NCBI GenBank assembly: GCA_037957365.1
Contig: JARHVA010003184.1
Span: 828,501 to 892,500, forward strand
Origin: Torreya grandis
Lineage: Eukaryota > Streptophyta > Pinopsida > Cupressales > Taxaceae
Length of the DNA: 64,000 nucleotides
Direction of reading: 5' to 3'
Shown: positions 1-11,950 of the stretch, in pieces
Layout: each line of letters starts with the position of its first letter
Numbering within the stretch: position 1 is the first letter of the stretch
Translations under genes and position numbers: made by a program
Notes under the pieces: generated by a model
The model's input: the letters and a program-made list of their open reading frames with translations, nothing else
Database searches by the model: none
What the model was told of the DNA's origin: nothing

Positions 1-1104
1 AATGAAAGGGACAACAATTCATCCATGGAAAAAGATCAATAAACATAAATTACACACATGATGCAAGAATAATTAAGGGAGGTAAACTCAATTCCCATTA
101 AAGAGCAAGGTTTAGCCAATAAAAACATTTTTGGAGGGAAAAATTTGGTAGTAAGAGGTTACCTAAAAATGTCAACCATATTACAATGAAAAACAAGGCT
201 TTTATAAGGGAGAAATCCTTTTATAATTAATTCATCACTTGGGGTAGTAGATACTATTTTTTAATTCTATTATGGTACTGCATCCATGCTTCTTAAATTC
301 TAGCTGATGGTCTATATTTGGGAGTTGATGGAAGGATTCTTTTGGATCCATGTGCATGTCTATGAATGGAAGATATTTGGGTGGCAGTTAGAGGGGTGGA
401 ATGTGATCATATTCTAATGTATGATAGATACTTCTACATTTAATTATCCTAAAAAAGCTTTAAATACCATTTAATTAATTTTAAACTATTGCTTTTCACT
501 TTGTTACCATCTATAAATCACTATGTGGGCCTCCTTTTGACCTACCACATCATTATTGTGCATCTGATGGGAATTAGTACCTTACACCTTTTTGGGAATA
601 TCTATGTACTAAGTAGCTTGCTCCTGAACTTGAATGGGATATACACAAGTCACACATTAGGAGATGGCAAGGGAAAGAGGGAACACATCATAATATTTTG
701 GTATCTTAATTGTTCCCCATCTCTTTAACTTACACATGTTAGATGCCTACTTAGTATTTCATCTTACGTAGGCATTGTTCTCTGAATTCATTCTATATAA
801 GGAGTTTTCACTCGATATTTTAGATTCATTTACATGTTAAATAACATCATTGTTGTGATTTTTTGAAATTTATGTTTCCATAAAGAGGATGTGGGAGAAA
901 TACTTATTTTGAGTGTAGGGCTCAACCTTATGTGCTTCCCAGTCTATTATAACAACTTCAGGAATTTGTGCCCTATTTAGATGTCCATGAGATTTTTTGG
1001 CATACAAATAACTATTTAGGGTGATAATTATATGTGGTAATGGTAATACTTTACAAAATGACACTCGAGGTCTGTGTAGATTGGGTTAACCTGAAGGGTC
1101 AACA
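1..1104 (-). repeat. 3' LTR of element M (truncated by window edge)
   Basis: It aligns with 14571-15684. On the minus strand the LTR begins TGTTGACCC at 1104, and the matching base of the other copy (15684) is mutated to TATTAACCC. About 650 bp of this LTR should lie left of the window, judged from the other copy. Confidence 0.8.
200..206 (-). promoter_or_regulatory. Candidate TATA box in the M 3' LTR
   Basis: The minus strand reads TTATAAAAG here, and the same motif is kept at 14771-14777 in the partner LTR. Conservation between LTRs and the position inside the LTR suit a Pol II core promoter. No start site can be shown from sequence alone. Confidence 0.4.
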
Positions 1105-1125
1105 TCTCTAGTAACCTCTATAGGC
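1105..1125 (-). other. Candidate polypurine tract of element M
   Basis: The minus strand just before the 3' LTR reads AGAGGTTACTAGAGA, a purine-rich but decayed tract directly joined to TGTTGACCC. This is where the plus-strand primer of an LTR element is expected. Confidence 0.45.
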
Positions 1126-1399
1126 CACTTGCCTATTAAGTGGAAAATTTGGTAGCTTTGAGTAGTCCATTTAAATGGAGTCTTTGGAATTCCTTGACCT
1201 TTTATCCTTAAATGAATTACCTATGAAATTTTATATTTGGAATAGACTGAAACCCTCTTCTCAAAATAAAATAATTAAACCAAAGGCACTTAGAGGAAAG
1301 AATATATAAGCTAAGAAGAACACTATACATAAGCGTTTGGAGGAAATAAAATCTATCCTAAAACCATGTGTGCAAGGTACTTAGTGAAATGAAAAACAT

Positions 1400-2460
1400 C
1401 TAATCTACTTATTTTAAAATTATATAATAATTAATGGAAATATTGATTAAGACGGATCTCATTGATTGGGATGGGAAACTCTTCTCCATTCAACCTAGTG
1501 AGTTGGAAAACATTGACTTGATTTTAGTTGATTATGGCATATAAACCACTCCATATTGTATCAAACTTGGTATGCCTTCTAGATTTTACTCTGTTTGCAT
1601 CTTATTTAATCACTAAATCTCCCTCCTAAAAAAATTTGTTATTGGAATTTTTATTAAAGTTATTCTTTATCTAGGTTTATTGAAGTTTTATGCTATGCAC
1701 AACTTGAGCTCTAGTATCTTTGAGCTCTATTATCTATGCTAACCTTAGTTTGAGGGGGTTGTCCTTGATCAAATCTAACTAGTGGGAGAGTTACAATGAA
1801 GGAAAATTGAGGGATGTGGGAAATATATCTTCCATTTCATAAACTAGCATGAAGGGTGAATTTCCCAACACTCTCTTAGGTATGATTCAATTAGACCAAA
1901 GGGTGGTCTTGAGCTTAGTGTGCCAAGCTCATTGATTTTCCTCTATTATCTTATTTATAATGTAAATTAAATTCTTATTCATTGATTTGGCTAGACCATT
2001 ACCTTGAGGGTTATTTTGGATGAGGTGCTTAGGTGGATGCTATACTTGATGACCCATTTATTGATCTTGGTTCTAAGGAAGCCAGTGCATTATCAAAAAT
2101 AATGGTGGCTAGAACACCAAATCTCATTATGATTCCCTCTTAGAAGCTAAGAATTGATGCCTCATTAGATTATTTTATTATTTAAGCACCATTACCTCTA
2201 TCCATCTCATGAAATAATCTTTGGTCATGAGGATCCACTTATTCCCATTAATTGATGGTGGGTTGATCATGCCTATAAAGTTTAGTCCCCATTGAGTAAA
2301 GGTTTGATCAACTTGTATTAAGCATAATGGTAAGGTTTCCAAAATCTCTTTTCCTATAAAAAAGGCACATTTCTTACAAATTCATACATATGCATGTGCA
2401 TACTTGAATAAAGTTGGCCAATAATAGACATCTCACATAATTTTTAGGGAAATAGTCTTA
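1400..2460 (-). pseudogene. Element M integrase, decayed
   Basis: Integrase joins reverse-transcribed DNA to the host chromosome. Minus-strand frames show the zinc-finger end (YWPTLFKYAHAYV, then CKKCAFF), the start of the catalytic core (TQWGLNFIGMINPPS), the second half of the core (QGNGLAKSMNKNLI, AWHTKLKTTLW) and a C-terminal segment (EGDLVIK, later GEEFPIPINEI). In relatives the core reads WGLDFIG and NGLAEST, so the first catalytic Asp has become Asn and the catalytic Glu has become Lys, both by G-to-A changes. Many stops interrupt the frame. The enzyme is inactive. The gene follows RT and RNase H in element sense and ends about 300 bp before the polypurine tract, as expected for gypsy order. 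Confidence 0.85.
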
Positions 2461-2599
2461 GGTGAATAATAGCCTTCGATGGGCCATCATAAAATTCTTA
2501 GATAATTCTACTCATCGGGTCCAATTTTATAAATCTCAAGAGTATTTTGTTGAAGTATTTTAAAGAAAGCATGCCACCAACTACCACATAGGGAATGCC

Positions 2600-4080
2600 T
2601 TGTAACCTAAAGTGCCTATGCTAAGCTTTACCTAGGCTAGGGGGATATGCGCCATATTGAAAGAAATCTTTCACATTTTTAGTTTAGTTTATTGGGATGA
2701 TCTGGTTTACTAATCAATCTTCAAACAATGCAAGGATTGTGATGTATTCATCTCTCACACTATCTACCAGCTAATTGCACATCCCTTTTCCTCACACAAT
2801 TTTATTGACTTGGATGTCCACATCTTATTCTATCACCTTTACGATCCAACCAATTCTTTTCTCATTGATGTCTTTGCTAAGTAGGAACTCTTTGATGCCT
2901 ACATGTGGGATCATAATCTAAATATTTTTATTAGAAAATATGTGACAAAACTTATTGATCACCCTTATAACTATAATGGAATGTTTGTCTACAAAGATAT
3001 AATGCATCTCATAATATTTAAACACCTAGATAAAGAAGACAACTAGTTACTCTAATTGATCAATGATTTGCTGCACAAGAATGGTTGAGATGCCTTCAAC
3101 TCCACCAAATGCATGAAGGATAAAATACTTAGTGTAATATAGTTTTATCAAGGTCTAAACCCGTGCGATAGTGTATTTGATGGATTTAAAACTATTTTTC
3201 CTTTATGATTCCAATTAAATGCAAAACCTTTCTTGAGCATCATAGTGGCGGGTTTGGCTAGAGTATCAAAATTAGGCACAAATCTCCAAATGAATTTTAT
3301 CCTTCCCAAGTAGATTTGGAGAATCTTCTTGTGACTTGGGAGAGGAAGGGATGCAATAAGTTTATATTGTTATATATTGAATGTGAGCCCCTCTTTGGAA
3401 ATAATGTGACTTGATAGAGCTCCTTCATGAAACATGAAGATACACTTGATAGGGTTCATAAATATTATGAGATCTTGGCACCTTTTGATGACTTTATCCA
3501 TATGGCATAAGTGATCTTTCACATACTTAGATAAAATAGTTATGTCATCAAGGTAGACTAAGATGATATTTTTGATGAGTTCCTTAAATGCCATATATAT
3601 GGTTTTGTATAAGGTTGTTCTTATATTTGTTAAAGCAAAGGGCATCTATTAGTATGTGAAAGTTCCCCACTTAGTGGTGAATGACATTTTGTAATGATCG
3701 TAGTCTTGCACAAGAATCTTGTTGTATCTCAAATATCCATCTAGAAATGAGAATCTCTCTGTGCTTATAATTATTTGTAGAATTTGATCCATTGGTGGGA
3801 GGGGATAATGATCCTTATGGGACTCCTTGTTTAAGTCCCTAAAGTCTACACATAGATAGATTTCCCCCATTCTTCTTCTACACTAGGACTAAATTATCAA
3901 CCCATGAAATTTGTTTGATTGGGAGTATGGTGTTATCTTTAATGATATTTAAAAGCTCATTTATCATCAAAATATTGAACTTTGGGTTAATAGGCCTTTA
4001 CTTTTGGTGAACTAGATTCACATTGGGGTCAAGCTCAATAGTGTATTAGGCAAAGCCTAGATCAAAACCTCTAAGGTCCT
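2600..4080 (-). pseudogene. Element M reverse transcriptase and gypsy-type RNase H, decayed
   Basis: This is the core of pol. In element sense it opens with ELDPNVNLVHQK and a PINPKF motif, continues with LCVDFRDLNKESHKDHYPLP, FSFLDGYLRYN and TTKWGTFTY (3870-3649), then MPFALTNIRTTLYK and the intact catalytic box YLDD (3645-3370). The RT connection follows (LGRIKFIWRFVPNF), then a recognisable RNase H region (FILHAFGG, EFLLSKDINEKRIGWIVKV) down to about 2650. The RT-to-RNase H order is normal for Ty3/gypsy. Frame changes near 3647 and numerous stops, many at positions where relatives have Gln or Arg, show long decay. The wording of the motifs matches a widespread plant gypsy lineage known to me from conceptual polyproteins; I cannot name the clade from sequence alone. 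Confidence 0.88.
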
Positions 4081-4489
4081 TATATCTCAATTCAAAGATA
4101 TAATCATATCTCCTAATAAGTTTGATAAAGTTCTTAATTTTTGATGGGGAACATGCTTTGCCAAATTTTATGATCCTACCTTTATAAATGGTCACTTGCA
4201 TAGACATCTCCTCCTTGACTATCATGTTTTTCCTCTCTCCCTTAAGATGGTCATTAGAATTGATGATGGTTTCTAAGGTAAATAACCTATCAACTAACTT
4301 TTTACCTTTTAATTAGATGATCTAATCCCTATATTGGGATTGAAGTTAAAACTATCTCCTAATGCTAAACTCAATTTCATCCTATAGGAAGATGATAATC
4401 TACTCATTGCTCTCAAACACTTACCAATTATCTACATTATCAAGGGTTGATATTATGATTATGATCTTGATGAGTTATTCAAATAATTT

Positions 4490-4935
4490 TTTTACATTAT
4501 ATAGGATCTCATATTGTGCACATATGATTGTGAGTCTATCCATGTCAACATTCTATGATCTTGGTATGAAACTAATATTGAATGCATTGAAACATTCAGT
4601 CATACCCAACACCTTATGCTTTTAGGATTTTAACAATCCATTTTTAATCATGTTCTATGATCCAACCTAGTTTAAAACTAGTTCAATATCACCAAATACC
4701 TATAACACCTTGATTCTTTTCTTCTGTGTAAGATGGAAACCTTGGATCAACACCTCATATTTTATAGTGTTGTTGATGTAATCAAACTACAACTCAAAGA
4801 CATGGAAATATATTTAATTTTTAGGGGGGATTAGCATAACACTATATCTAATGCCATTTTTTCTCTAGGAACCATCAAAGTATAGTTTCCATGTGCTTTC
4901 AATATCCTCTTACACCTTTATGAGCTTGGGTGACA
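4490..4935 (-). pseudogene. Element M additional RNase H-like domain lying upstream of RT
   Basis: The minus strand encodes WKLYFDGS, RKNGIRYSVMLIPPKN, NNTIKYEVLIQGFHL and a final FGDIE, in that order. This is the signature of the RNase H1/archaeal-type domain (RVT_3) found as an extra RNase H in Tat-like plant gypsy elements. The first Asp (FDGS) and third Asp (FGD) remain, while the Glu of the usual NNTAEYEAL block has become Lys. The segment lies before RT in element sense, while the ordinary gypsy RNase H lies after RT, so M had two RNase H domains flanking RT. I recall related plant polyproteins with this arrangement, so I infer a lineage trait rather than a local rearrangement. Confidence 0.8.
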
Positions 4936-7900
4936 TAGAGTCCTCATCAAAGATGTAATACATGCCTAGCTTTGTCTATTATGAATTGTCATATGGGTCA
5001 CATAAATAATTTTCACACTCTTGCTCATCAATAAAATCATCTAAGACCTCTTTAAGTGGTGTTGTGGATTCATGGAGAATTATATTCTCTTCTTGATTAA
5101 ACATTACATAGTTTTATTCAACTAGGTTGAGAGAGTACAAATCAACATGAATTTTGAATATGGGTTTAGCTATGATGGTTGTTGATGTGGGTTTTATGCA
5201 CACTAAATTTAAATGAAGTAGCCTATAATTTTTTAGGATCTCAATGGAGGTAAACTCCACTCCAAGGTATGAGTTGTAAGTATGCGGTCTATTTCAACCT
5301 ATTGATGGAATAGGGGTAGGGCATGTAGGTTGTTGCCAAGTTTTTTGGATGGATGTGTAGACTTATAATATATTAAAATTATATAAATTTGGATGAGTGT
5401 TTAGTCTCTAATCTAAAGTAGATAAGTGATAATAAAAAAATCAAAAGGAGGGTAAGGTAGGTCAAAAAAATGGATGTTCTATGGCTCTTGGGAATCACTT
5501 TCTCAGTTGGTTTTTGAATAGACCTAAGCTTTCTAAAACATATGTATATTGATAGAAAAAAGAGCACACATGAAATCAAACATAGCTAGGAAGTCTAGGG
5601 AAATAAAGATGTAATAAATTTACAAACCTTAGACAAAGGTTGTTCCTTTTAGTGTAACTTTTGCACACCCTTGATTATGAGATTATGGATAAGGTAAATG
5701 AATTATTTGAGGTAATTATTAAACACACAAAAATCACTACATCAAAGAAAGCTTAAGTAAACATTCAAAAATATGATTCAATTATATTGAATAACTTAAT
5801 CAATGTATTCACTAATCTTTCAATAGCTATTGCACATCTAAGATCAATATATCAACCAAGAAATCAAGAATCTACTTATAGCTATAACACAATAAAGATT
5901 TTTGAATCATACAACCATGGAAATATCAACTAATTGCTTTGAATTGGAAATAAAATACCCAAAATCACTTTTCTGATGATTAAAATTATTCATTACTTTG
6001 TATTCCAAAATATTCTGACCCAAAAATTAGGTTGATTTATAATTGTATATTGACTTGGGGAAGGGGTCTCCTCATCCTCCAAGTTTATGCAAGATGGTTA
6101 CAAGTGTCAATTAGAATATGTAGTTCTAATTATGGTCTAAAACCATAAATAAGAGAACTAGAATTTAAAAATAAATAAATTGACCTTTTCAAAACTATGC
6201 AATGTGTGTATGTACATGAAATAAAAAGTCAATTCTTTATAATTAGCTACTAAAAATATTAGTATATTGGCCATTACAAAATTGTACATGCATAAGATTC
6301 CAACCTATCAAATATTAATCATTTGAAGAGCTACATGCACCTTAGTTGGTGTAGAATTTAACATGGTAATTGAAGATGTAGTTATACTATTAGAATCCTA
6401 CTTCTTCTTTGCTTTGTTATCTGCATAGACCTTATACACCACTCCATATTACTTTTGTATGATATCTAAATTTAGAAATGATGGTTGATGGATTATCTTT
6501 GTATATCTAATGAGATTTACATGCTCATCCTTGGTTATTTAAAATTTATTCTTGAAGATTTCAACTTCAGTGACATTTTTATAAGCCTTTCTTAATTTTG
6601 ACTCAATTTCCTCAATTTTAAAACTTTGCAAGCTCTACTTAAACTCATCAACCATTTCTTGGATAAATTTGTCAAAATTTATTCTACTCTTCAACTTACC
6701 AGTGGAGTGTTTAACTTTAAATAACTTTAGCTCATGTAAACTTTGAAGAATCTAAGCCTCATGTGCTTGATATTTGGGGACTAAAGCCCCAACATTCTAT
6801 AACTAGTCATTTTCCTCCTCCCATCAAATGACTACTATATTTAATGCATTAGATGACTCTAGCGTAGTCATTAGGTTGAGATGACTATATAGGGAATTAC
6901 CTATATATAAAACTAACATATTTAGTTTTGCACTATCATCTCTTAGATATTTGAACAATTGATTGGCCTAGATCACCTGAGGGGCCATTACAACCCTCAC
7001 AAACTCCATGGATTCTAAGAAGTTATACATCTTGAAGCTACCTCTTGAAATTTAGCTTCAATGCCCACAATAATATGAACTATCTTAGAATTTTCCTTGA
7101 GTTGTTCAACTTCAAACTCTAATACTTCCACCTCTACCTCTATCTCTTATCAAGCTATTTCAGTGCCCTCATGGATCATAACTATGACATCACTATGAGC
7201 TTGATCTAGGTGTGTTAGATTTTCCTCATATAAAGATTACCCTAGCTATTTATTTTGCATTTTAGTAAAGTAAAACACCTCTTTCCTTTCTTCAAGGATG
7301 ATTTGTGTGCCCTTATCATATTTTAGTTTCCTCTTCTTCACCCTTTTAATGCTATCAATTGGAGGATCAAAAAAGGTATAAATAGATAGAAGCTCAATGA
7401 TCTTGAAGTTTGGCAATTGGGATGCATTGTTTCTTAGATCCACTACCCATATAATAATATCTATTTGGGATGAATTAGAAGTTGTGAAAATAAACTCTTC
7501 CTCTACCTCCAATTGATATTTTTGTTGTTTCCTATGGAATTTAGTTAGAACATTAGGAAGGGAAGGCCATATGATTTTAGACCAATCCACTCCTCCAAAC
7601 TAATAAGTGGATGGACTGTGACTATTTAGGGCTTAGCCTTCCTCCCCCTACTAGTTCTTATCACTATGGTCTCCTCTATGGAAGTGGTAGATGGTAATGG
7701 AAGGGTGATTTGAGTGGATTGGAAATGGATTTGTGAGGTTACCAAAGCTATCTACACCTTCCTAGACACTTTATTTTTCTTGATGTCTCTAATAGTGAAG
7801 TTGTTAGTAGGAATAGAAGGGGTTTATGTGATGAATGGGATGGAAGTGGAGATGGGGAGATAAATGGTAGTAGTGGATGTGGATGGAGTGGATGTGGGAA

Positions 7901-8180
7901 CTTCCATAGAGGTAGCCTAACCAAATATGGGTGAAGAAGACAAGGGAAAATTGACAAAAGATTATGTACTTGGAAGAGTAATCTCCACATGCTCTACTTT
8001 GAGGCTCATAGCCTTGGCTATCTCTAGCTCAGCTTCTTCATCTAAATCATATTAAATATCTTTGATAATTACCATGTCTCCCATAGCTAGTTCTGAATGT
8101 GGAGTTTGAGAAGGCAAACTCTATGATGCCTCCACTATAGGACTTATTGTAGGAGTTCTAGGTTTTATATTATAGACCAA
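4936..8180 (-). other. Element M, unassigned region between the unknown ORF and pol
   Basis: The minus strand has short open stretches but no domain I recognise. At 7590-7246 a 114-codon open stretch is rich in charged residues (VKKRKLKYDKGTQ). At 7020-6600 the frames are rich in Glu, Lys and Leu, possibly a former coiled coil. Near 5.3-5.0 kb the sequence leads into the upstream RNase H domain. No LTRs or target duplications were seen that would make this a separate insertion. Confidence 0.4.
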
Positions 8181-9935
8181 GGGGGTCCTTGATTGAGTGT
8201 TAAAGTCCTATGACAATGGTTCTTGTAATCTTGAAGTTTTTACCCCAATGGATGTAGTAATATGAGTTTGGGGCATACAAGTGGGCATTTGAATATAAAT
8301 TATAGTAGGTACTTCTTGTATACTCTCTTCCTCATCAGAGTCAAGGTTGATGGGATCCCCTACTTGTCCTCTCCTAGTTAAACTAGGATTGGGTAGCCCA
8401 GGCTCCTTATTTACTACTTTCAAATTCAACTTTAGAGGAAGTCCTTAGGAGGAGAAGGAAACCTAGTCCTTAAATTTCTCCTCAGACTGTCATCTCTAGA
8501 AATATAAATGTTTTTACCCCTTATAAAGTGCCTTCTTTCTATCTAAATCCCTGGTGAAAATTGAAGGATCAATTTAGATATTTATCAAATGATCCTCCTA
8601 TAACCCAACAATCTACACCCATTCTAATAATTCTTCATCAAATTTGGCATTTAAATATAGGAAGTCATAGTCATAGGGCTCATGACTATATAAGATGTTG
8701 AATCCATGGATATGCTTCTAGATTAGCCCATGTGGATCCTAGTCTCTGTGTTAGTGTAGGGAAAGGATAACTCCTATGTTTTCCACCTACTTCTTTGAGA
8801 TTTTTCCTCATCATATATGTCATCCTACCAATAGTTATGAGATGACCAAAATACAATGCCTTCTTCTACCTTGAAAAATACTCTTCAATGCTCTTCCATA
8901 ATTGGAAGGCAATATCTTATTCAGATAACTTGTCTAGAACAAACCTTGGAAGACATAGGGGGAAACCTTATTTCTCCATACCATGATGACAGTAAAATTT
9001 GGGTAAAGGAAATAATCCCCTTTCCTAACTAGGTTCTTTGTAATATTATGTCCAATTTAAGGCATGGGTGAATGATGAATGGATTTCTAAACTTAAGGAT
9101 AGACATCCTTAGAGATCCTCACCATGTGCTTAGTATAGCAATAAACATGCATGAACTAGTAGTGGTCATAGATTTTATTCTTCTCATAGTCTATGGATAG
9201 AGCCCATAATGCACCAAGGTCTCTATAACATGTACCCATGATTGCATCTAATAGATATGACATCATGAAGAAATATCACATGGGCATAGGGCACTTGTCC
9301 TTATGAATAATCTACTCCCTCAATTGCAAGATTATTATCTTGCCTAGGGTGTATGCAACATCATGCATAAGCATCATATATAAAAATGACACCCAATCCA
9401 AATTAAAAAAATGAATTCTAGGCATATCATATAATTGGTTGAGGAGAGCCGTAATAATTTGAATTCCCATCCTAAACTTGTTAATTAAGATTGCTCCTTT
9501 TGGATTTTTCCCTTTCCATGTGATGGTCTAGTTTGGGAGGAGCCACGAAGATAACACTTTCTCCTTCAAATTATCTACATTAAAATGCACCAATGTGTGC
9601 TTGTTAAAGTATACATCATAGATACTCAAAGATAGGTATCTCTAAAAATATAGCCCTAAAATACTTGTGAATAATGTATTGTTATTAGAGTGATGTAGGA
9701 AAACATCCTATAATATCTTGTCAAAGAATAATAATTACCTCAAGAGATCAAAGAAGGGCATCACTTTCAGATTTACTACATCAAAATGTAGTCTTTGGCA
9801 TTTGAATGCCAATAATTCCTTCATGAATAATCTATCTACTAGTTTCATATAATATTCTAGTGAAAACACATCCATTGAATCAATGACATCCCATGATGCT
9901 AAATAATTCTTGTAATTATTTCCAAACACCATGGC
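8181..9935 (-). pseudogene. Element M, unknown degenerate ORF
   Basis: I do not recognise this gene. From about 9932 down to 8208 essentially one minus-strand frame can be followed across scattered stops, which indicates former coding sequence. Visible landmarks are DVFSLEYYMKLVDRLF near the start, LPNWTITWKGKNPKGAILIN, a Trp/Tyr-rich middle (DYFLYPNFTVIMVWRNK), an acidic SHEPYDYDFLYLNAKFDEEL and finally a Ser/Asp/Glu patch (INLDSDEEESIQEVP). It lies between the protease-like stretch and pol of M. It may be an extra ORF carried by this lineage, as some Tat elements have, or a captured or nested sequence. It has no RT, transposase or zinc-finger motif that I can see. Confidence 0.5.
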
Positions 9936-10544
9936 ATCAAAGACTATATTTGTGATTTATATAGAGTCTTTAATAAAATACAGGGTTGATGGGTTGGTAC
10001 CTCAAAAATTTTTAAATGTAGATTCCATTTTTACATGCTTTGTGCTTCTCTTATGTTCTATGTATGCTGGTGTAAATAAATCAGCTTGATCTCAATCGTT
10101 GTTTCATTCGTAGTACACTCTTGAAGTGGAAACTAGGGCTCTTCATCACTGTAAGATAGCAAAAGAGTTTGAATATAATTTATCTCAAATTCAATGATGA
10201 ATTTTCAATCATGGCATATCACCTATATAGAATCCTACACTGAATATTAGTTCATGTGACATAAATGTGTAACATTCACTTGGATTTTATTTCACGTATA
10301 ATTCAAACTTGCTAGCTCAGGTTGGCAGTGGTTCTTAAAGTATTGATGGGAAATATTTTTTCTTTTATTTTGGCAAAGTATGATGAGACTAGTGGTACTC
10401 TTAGTAATAAATCACTTAGGGTGTATGTTCAAAAAATTATCTTGTGTCAACATCTGTATATTAATACTTTTGGGGTATTTATTTTGGACAAAATGTTTGC
10501 AATGATTTCCCCAAAGAATTCATCCAGGCAAAAGTCCCAAATAA
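9936..10544. other. Element M, stretch with no recognised feature
   Basis: AT-rich sequence between the unknown ORF and the AAGGGT-rich block. A plus-strand open stretch at 10322-10597 matches nothing I know and is probably chance. Confidence 0.4.
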
Positions 10545-11095
10545 ATTATCCTAAAGGGCTATTTCAAAGATATGAAGGGCACTTTCAATTGCACTGAAGG
10601 GTAATTTTGATTAGAAGGGTCCATTTCATAAATGCCAAAGGTCACTTTTGATCTTCTCAAAGGGTTCTTTCATATGGCTAAGGGTCATTTCAAAAGCCCC
10701 AAAGGGTAGGTTACACAAAACCTAAAGGGTATGTGGCTTGGGTTTGAAGGGTATTTTAGTGGGAAAAAGGGGTGTGGTAATTATTTTGAAAGGTAGGTCC
10801 CATATGTTAAGGGGTTTGGGACAAAAGTTTTGAAGGGTCATTTACACAAAACCCGAAGGGTATGTGCCCTAAAAGAGTTGGTTGGAAAAGGGGTAAAGTG
10901 GTCAATTTGGGAAATGTCAAAGGGTTAGTTAAAAGGACAAAGGACACTTTTAAAAAGGCTAAAGGGCTAGTTCAAAATGTCTTGGAGGGTATGTGGAGAG
11001 GATTCAAAGGGTTTACTTCAGGGAAATTTTTTTCCTAAAGGGTCTACTTTGCAAAAGTTGAAGGGCACTTTTGATTTCCCTGAAGGGTACTTTCA
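10545..11095. repeat. AAGGGT-rich degenerate repeat block in element M
   Basis: The motif AAGGGT or AAAGGGT, or a near variant, recurs about every 20-45 bases on the plus strand, linked by recurring phrases such as CATTT, ACACAAAACC and GGTCATTT. The spacing is irregular, so it is an interspersed array rather than a clean satellite. It is not a permutation of the plant telomere repeat TTTAGGG. Confidence 0.6.
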
Positions 11096-11649
11096 TACAA
11101 TTAAGGGTCATTTAAAAATTTATGAATGGTAGGTTTAATAGGGTTAAAGGGATAATCAATCAAGGTATTTATTTCAGGCAAAGTATCTATAGTCCAAAAT
11201 TCTATAAGGAGAAAATCCCATAGGCCAAATTCCATTAGGAGAATTATTTCGAACAAAATGTCCACAATAATTTCTTGAAAAAATAAGGATTTATAAATAG
11301 TAATCCCAAGAGAAAATAGGGCCAAGAACACCCAAAATATAACCACTCAAAAATAAAAATTATACAAGGGTCAAAAAAATTAGCCCAAAAAATATGAACC
11401 TGAAGAATAGTCTCTACAACACAAAAGTTAGTCTCATAAAATAAAATGTCAATATCATCCTACCAAAAGTTAAATTCTTAGATTTTCCATATTTTTCATA
11501 AACATATAAAAAAGGGTTCAATATTAAGATCAAAATTTAAAAAAAGTGGGTCCCCATTTCTTTTTAAAGAAAAGGGGGGTGTTGGGTACAATAATGGTCA
11601 CCTTAGTCTTGTATCTAGTTCTGATCAACATATGTGACTAGTCTAAATA

Positions 11650-11950
11650 TATGTATCCACCCATCTTTGTCATGAAGTCTCAGGAGAGGCAAATGTCAAA
11701 TAAGGGAGGAAATTCAATGAATATGATGTCTTGCATAATCAAAAGGCTCAAGCATGATTGTAACATAATAGTTAGATCCTTGATGATTCCTATGGTCTTG
11801 ATCATTGTACCATCTAACTGGACCACTCTCTTTGAAACAAGAGAATACAAAATTCCAAGTGTATCTATGATCTTATTTGGCATTACTGAGCTACTCATGC
11901 CTAAGTTTATCATGAAATTATGTACTAGATGAGTTACAATAACCAATAAG
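11650..11950 (-). pseudogene. Element M protease-like domain, decayed
   Basis: An 88-codon open minus-strand stretch (11946-11680) reads LVHNFMINLGMSSSVMP near its start, then QLDGTMIKTIGIIKDLTIML. The layout fits a retropepsin: an active-site loop normally D-S/T-G (here NLG) followed by the V-x-I-L-P block, then a G-x-I-x-D-L strand. It lies downstream of gag and upstream of pol, which fits gag-pro-pol. The active-site Asp is lost. Recognition rests on pattern and position only, so confidence is moderate. Confidence 0.55.

Noticed and set aside
10545..11095. Possible interstitial telomere repeat
   Set aside because: The unit is AAAGGGT or AAGGGC, not a permutation of TTTAGGG, and the spacing is irregular.
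11570..11590. Plus-strand polypurine tract plus LTR start (AAAAGGGGGG then TGTTGGG) marking another nested element
   Set aside because: No partner LTR, primer site or target duplication was found, so it may be chance.
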